From assembly GCA_032209605.1 (NCBI GenBank), contig JASFXZ010000008.1, forward strand, positions 1,922,001 through 1,986,000: a stretch of 64,000 bases of DNA, given 5' to 3'. The notes beneath the pieces were generated by a model, which ran no database searches, had not been told where the DNA came from, and worked only from the letters and a program-made list of their open reading frames with translations. The position numbers and the translations under genes were made by a program. Of this stretch, positions 60,521 to 64,000 are shown piece by piece (position 1 is the first letter of the stretch; every line of letters begins with the position of its first letter). The DNA is from Mactromeris polynyma (lineage: Eukaryota > Mollusca > Bivalvia > Venerida > Mactridae).

Positions 60521-61819
60521 AGACTCCACTTATTCATGTTTTGGTCGTAATGGTGATTATGGATATCACTTCAGACTTTTATCTATCATTCTTTATTGCA
60601 TGTATATTTCTGAATTTGTTGTAATTGTAAAAACAGTTGTCCTCTATTTTTGTTTTGTGTAAAATTGCTTTAAATTTTTTTAGTCAGTTCACGCTATTCG
60701 AGAGGCCACCACTATGCGTGGTATATGTCTGATGGTTTATTCTATGTCCACAGATCTAAACTATGTCTTTCTTTTTTCATCATATTGTGCATTCTTTTTG
60801 TACTTGGAGCTATAGTGAGTGGATTTTGCTTTTGTACAAATTGAGTTGCTTCCAATAGGAAAGATTGTAAAATTTTGGAATAAATCAGGAGTTAAACTAT
60901 TTATTACCCTCGATTGATTCATACCATTTTACAAGTATGTTTCTAGCATAAGCATTGATAATTTTATACATTGGATGTTCTGTTAATTGTTGTAAGCTTT
61001 TATTTCTAAATTATGTTCACTCGTGCTCGCTGTAATGGCTTTCTCAGCTAGCCTTGATTGATCAGGTTATTTTTAGAATATGGATGTTCAAATTTGTATT
61101 CTATGAATACTGCTTGATTTTTCTACGCTTGAAAACCAGGTCTCGGTACATTTTCAACGGCATTGCAACTGTTTTATTTTGTTCAAACATTTTTATTACG
61201 GTCTAAAGTCACATTTCATAAGACATCTCATATTGTAATACTACGGCATTGAGTTATTGTTATTTTTTGCAACAATACAATATAATATAGTTTTATATTA
61301 TTTGTAATACATGTAGTTTGGTATACATCAAAGGAAGTCATGTAGTTATTGGACAAACAAGGGCTGTAACTCTAGATAGTCTGGTCTTGATTGACTCATA
61401 TATTATTAATAACTGGTTGTTGAACCTGATCTAGATGTAATATTGACAGTCAATTTAGATAAGCGTCGTTTTGGTGAAACAATAATACTTTTATGATGGA
61501 TCAACACTAACTAGTTGTACATATTTGTCTCTGCAAGTAACTTTGGTTATCAAGACTCAGTTTGGGCCCTGGCAGAAATAGTTTCTGAACTGTTTTTTGG
61601 TTGTACTAAGTCATTGTATAGATGAAAAATTGTTTACCAGTTGGGATGAGGTAACTTTTAGGCCCCTTGTTGCACTTGGCTGCTAGACTATAATAATGCA
61701 TTGTGTAGGAATGAGTAGTAAGATATATATTTCTTCTATTTGTATTGTTTTGATCATGTGGTGATGACAATAAATTTGTGTAATAATAAATGTAAATATG
61801 TTATGTCTTGAAGACCCAT
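60521..61819 (+). other. ZFR 3' UTR or flank
   Basis: No coding frame. Contains two further AATAAA hexamers. T-rich throughout. Confidence 0.4.
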
Positions 61820-62060
61820 CATTTTCTGTCAACGATCACCTGGTTAGCTCTGTCAGTAGAGCTTTCGACTGCCAATTTGAAGGTCATAGGATCGAACCAT
61901 GTGTTCTGTGTGTCAATTTGTCTGATGATTCAGTCACTTGACCTCTGCCATTTCATGCAAGTTAGTTGCTCGAGTAAAAATAGGATCATGCTGGTAAACC
62001 TGAAACACTGGTAAAGACAATTGACTGCTATATATGACTGAAACTCTTAAAACTACACAG
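61820..62060 (+). mobile_element. tRNA-derived SINE-like repeat, family S3
   Basis: A-box-like ttagctctgtcagtagagc and B-box-like ggatcgaacc; 3' part gacaattgactgctatatat and ctcttaaaact correspond to the copies at 23936 and 38590. Confidence 0.72.
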
Positions 62061-62376
62061 CCAACTTCTCCTGTAGGACTGGATGGAGACTCGATGTGGA
62101 ATCTATACTTGCCGGTGAATGTGTTATTCCATTGGTTAAAAATACTTCTATCAAAGTAGAGAAGTCTAGAAATTGGAAATAGGAAGACTCCAAAGGCCAA
62201 GAATCAGTTAACTTGGGCTTCACAGATACTTCTTTGTTTTGTTGGATAATTTGCTCAATTATATTTGTTCAACTAAAACGAAGTTACATCACAAAAAAAT
62301 ACATGTAGCTTTCCATCAAAATAAAATGATACCAAATATCCACCCTGCCACTTGTATTAAACAAAATAATCATTAC

Positions 62377-62678
62377 TAAAGATGCTTCTGGCTCATCGTA
62401 TAACTTGTGAATGGGCTCCATACAGTCTTGTTACATTGACTAAATCTTTAATAAGAACCATTGCAATGTATGTCACCAACAGCCAAAAACAGCTTGTCAA
62501 AAACACGAAGTTTTTTCAATTGAATGATATTACCATCTTTTTATTCGACAAATATGGATGAAAACATTATGAGTTTATTCTTTGTTAATGCACATTAATT
62601 GATGTTTTAAACTGTATGCAATATATTTTCAGGATTGTTTACCGGGTTGGTAGACAAATGAACAAAGAATAAGCACAA
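62377..62678. repeat. Unclassified dispersed repeat, copy 2
   Basis: Aligns in order with 18212-18543 (see there). Contains inverted attctttgttaatg and gaacaaagaat. The minus frame that is open in copy 1 is broken here. Confidence 0.75.
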
Positions 62679-63867
62679 TTTCCATTATCAGAAACCAGTG
62701 TCTTTTGTGATGTTGTAAATAACAATCAACAGTGTAAGAGTTGATAGGTTTTATTTTGCTACTGAAAAACTTCCCATAAATAAGGAACAATCACAGATAC
62801 TAGCAGATCAGTTAAATGATCCTTCTTCCTCCTGAGACATGTGAGTTTAAATGTAAGTAAAATACCTAATATAAAACAGGACCATTTTTAAATAGTACAA
62901 AGCAAAGAATATCACAGACATGTTCTTCTTCAAAACATTAAACACAACTTTCATGCACAATCCTCTTGATGTGTACACTTGTCAATCTACAGCCTGATTA
63001 AATATCACTAATTGTTCACTATACAATGTATGAAAAAAACCAGTTGAAAAATCTGCAGCATCATTAAAATCTCAACACCAGCACGAGTACCCATATGTCA
63101 TAAACAGAATATCATAAATTCACTGCCTCCATTTGGCAGCTCCAGTGCTGAAGCTTCATGAAGATCTGACAATCCTCGTGCAACAAGCTTCTCACCTTTT
63201 TAATGTTTTGAACAACAAGGATAGCACAAATAGTGAAATGAGATTGCAGACAATAATTGGACAATTGAGACAGGACAATTAAAAAAACAACATTAACAAA
63301 TCAAATAAATATACATATAAAAAAACACAGGAGATTATCATGAGTTCTTTATCCCTTCTATATTACATGTATAGGATAGACAAGTCAACAAGTGGTATTG
63401 TCTATACGATATATGTTATTGAGATTGGACGGATTGCTGTATGCATGCTCTTAAGTATATATAGAAAGGATACAGGGAGAGAACTCTAGATGTGATAAAG
63501 GGAAATAACTTGAGACAATCTCCTGCACAAAAACATTATAAAAAATGTCAACATAATACTATAGCATATGTCAATAAAGAACCTTGGTTAAAAAGGATAG
63601 AGATTAACTATATAACATATATGTGCCCTGTATGAATCCATCCATCTTTTCAAGAGTTATTGATTGGAAACTGATCTTTCACAGATAAAAATGAAACAAT
63701 ACAATGAATTTCTCACTAACAATTTAAGTTAAACATTTTCTAAGCTAGAAACAAGTCAATGAGTATAGCATGGTTATTACAATATTTACTAACAAAAATA
63801 CACATAGAATTTCTTGACTAAAATGCATAAATTCTATTAAGCCTATCATATCAACATCATTGATATC
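62679..63867 (-). other. Probable 3' UTR of the gene at the right edge
   Basis: Minus-strand 3' side of the edge exon. Within it 63112-63290 is open in two minus-strand frames; see findings. Otherwise no support for features. Confidence 0.3.
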
Positions 63868-64000
63868 TCAAGAAATCTCACACGCTCGACTTGATTGTCC
63901 TCTAACACTTTTTTTCTGCGGACTTCGTTGTAGACGGCGACCAGCAAAGTCATATCCATCACGTTGCAGAGGATGTGAAGCCGAAGACTCTTTACCTGTT
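63868..64000 (-). CDS. Possible terminal coding exon of an unidentified gene (partial)
   Basis: The minus strand is open from the edge to a TGA at 63868-63870: SSASHPLQRDGYDFAGRRL then QRSPQKKSVRG and a tail ending RACEIS. It is richer in GC and Arg/Ser than the flanks, which suggests coding. No family recognised. Caution: aacag|gtaaag at 63992-64000 could be a splice donor, in which case this would be intron. If real, the gene is convergent with ZFR. Confidence 0.4.
   Translation of the reverse strand, partial: TGKESSASHPLQRDGYDFAGRRLQRSPQKKSVRGQSSRACEIS

Overview
The window reads as AT-rich, intron-rich genomic DNA of a marine mollusc, most likely a bivalve. Genes are split into short exons with GT-AG introns. 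Introns and flanks are crowded with tRNA-derived SINE-like repeats of a type I associate from memory with bivalves, short inverted-repeat DNA elements (MITEs) and minisatellites. The species cannot be named from the sequence. There is no sign of bacterial or viral genes.

Two complete protein genes can be read exon by exon with unbroken phase. On the minus strand, 29226 to 2138, seven exons encode a 508-residue alpha-type nicotinic acetylcholine receptor subunit: signal peptide, Cys-loop, vicinal Cys pair and four membrane segments. Its second intron is 15.6 kb long. On the plus strand, 46106 to 60428, twenty-one exons encode a 942-residue ZFR (zinc-finger RNA-binding protein) with three C2H2 fingers and a C-terminal DZF domain. 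The genes are divergent, about 15.6 kb apart (29.2-44.85 kb), and nothing suggests a shared function. At the right edge (63868-64000, minus) there may be the last coding exon of a third gene, convergent with ZFR; I cannot identify it.

Layout: 1-223, 15-bp minisatellite; 2.1-29.2 kb, receptor gene with intronic repeats; 29.2-44.8 kb, gene-poor spacer with minisatellites and MITEs; 44.85 kb, possible CpG-type promoter of ZFR; 46.1-60.4 kb, ZFR; 60.5-64 kb, its 3' flank and the edge of the next gene.

The most interesting signal lies in the repeats. Several unrelated inverted-repeat elements (6323-6784, 19971-20377, 25764-26816, 31535-32451, 44177-44389) have interiors built from many copies of their own terminal motif, in two cases as true tandem arrays. 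There is also an unclassified ~300-bp repeat with two copies 44 kb apart (18212 and 62377), a pair of ~84-bp near-palindromes in the receptor introns, and a GC-AG intron in ZFR. I see no evidence for a new multi-gene system.
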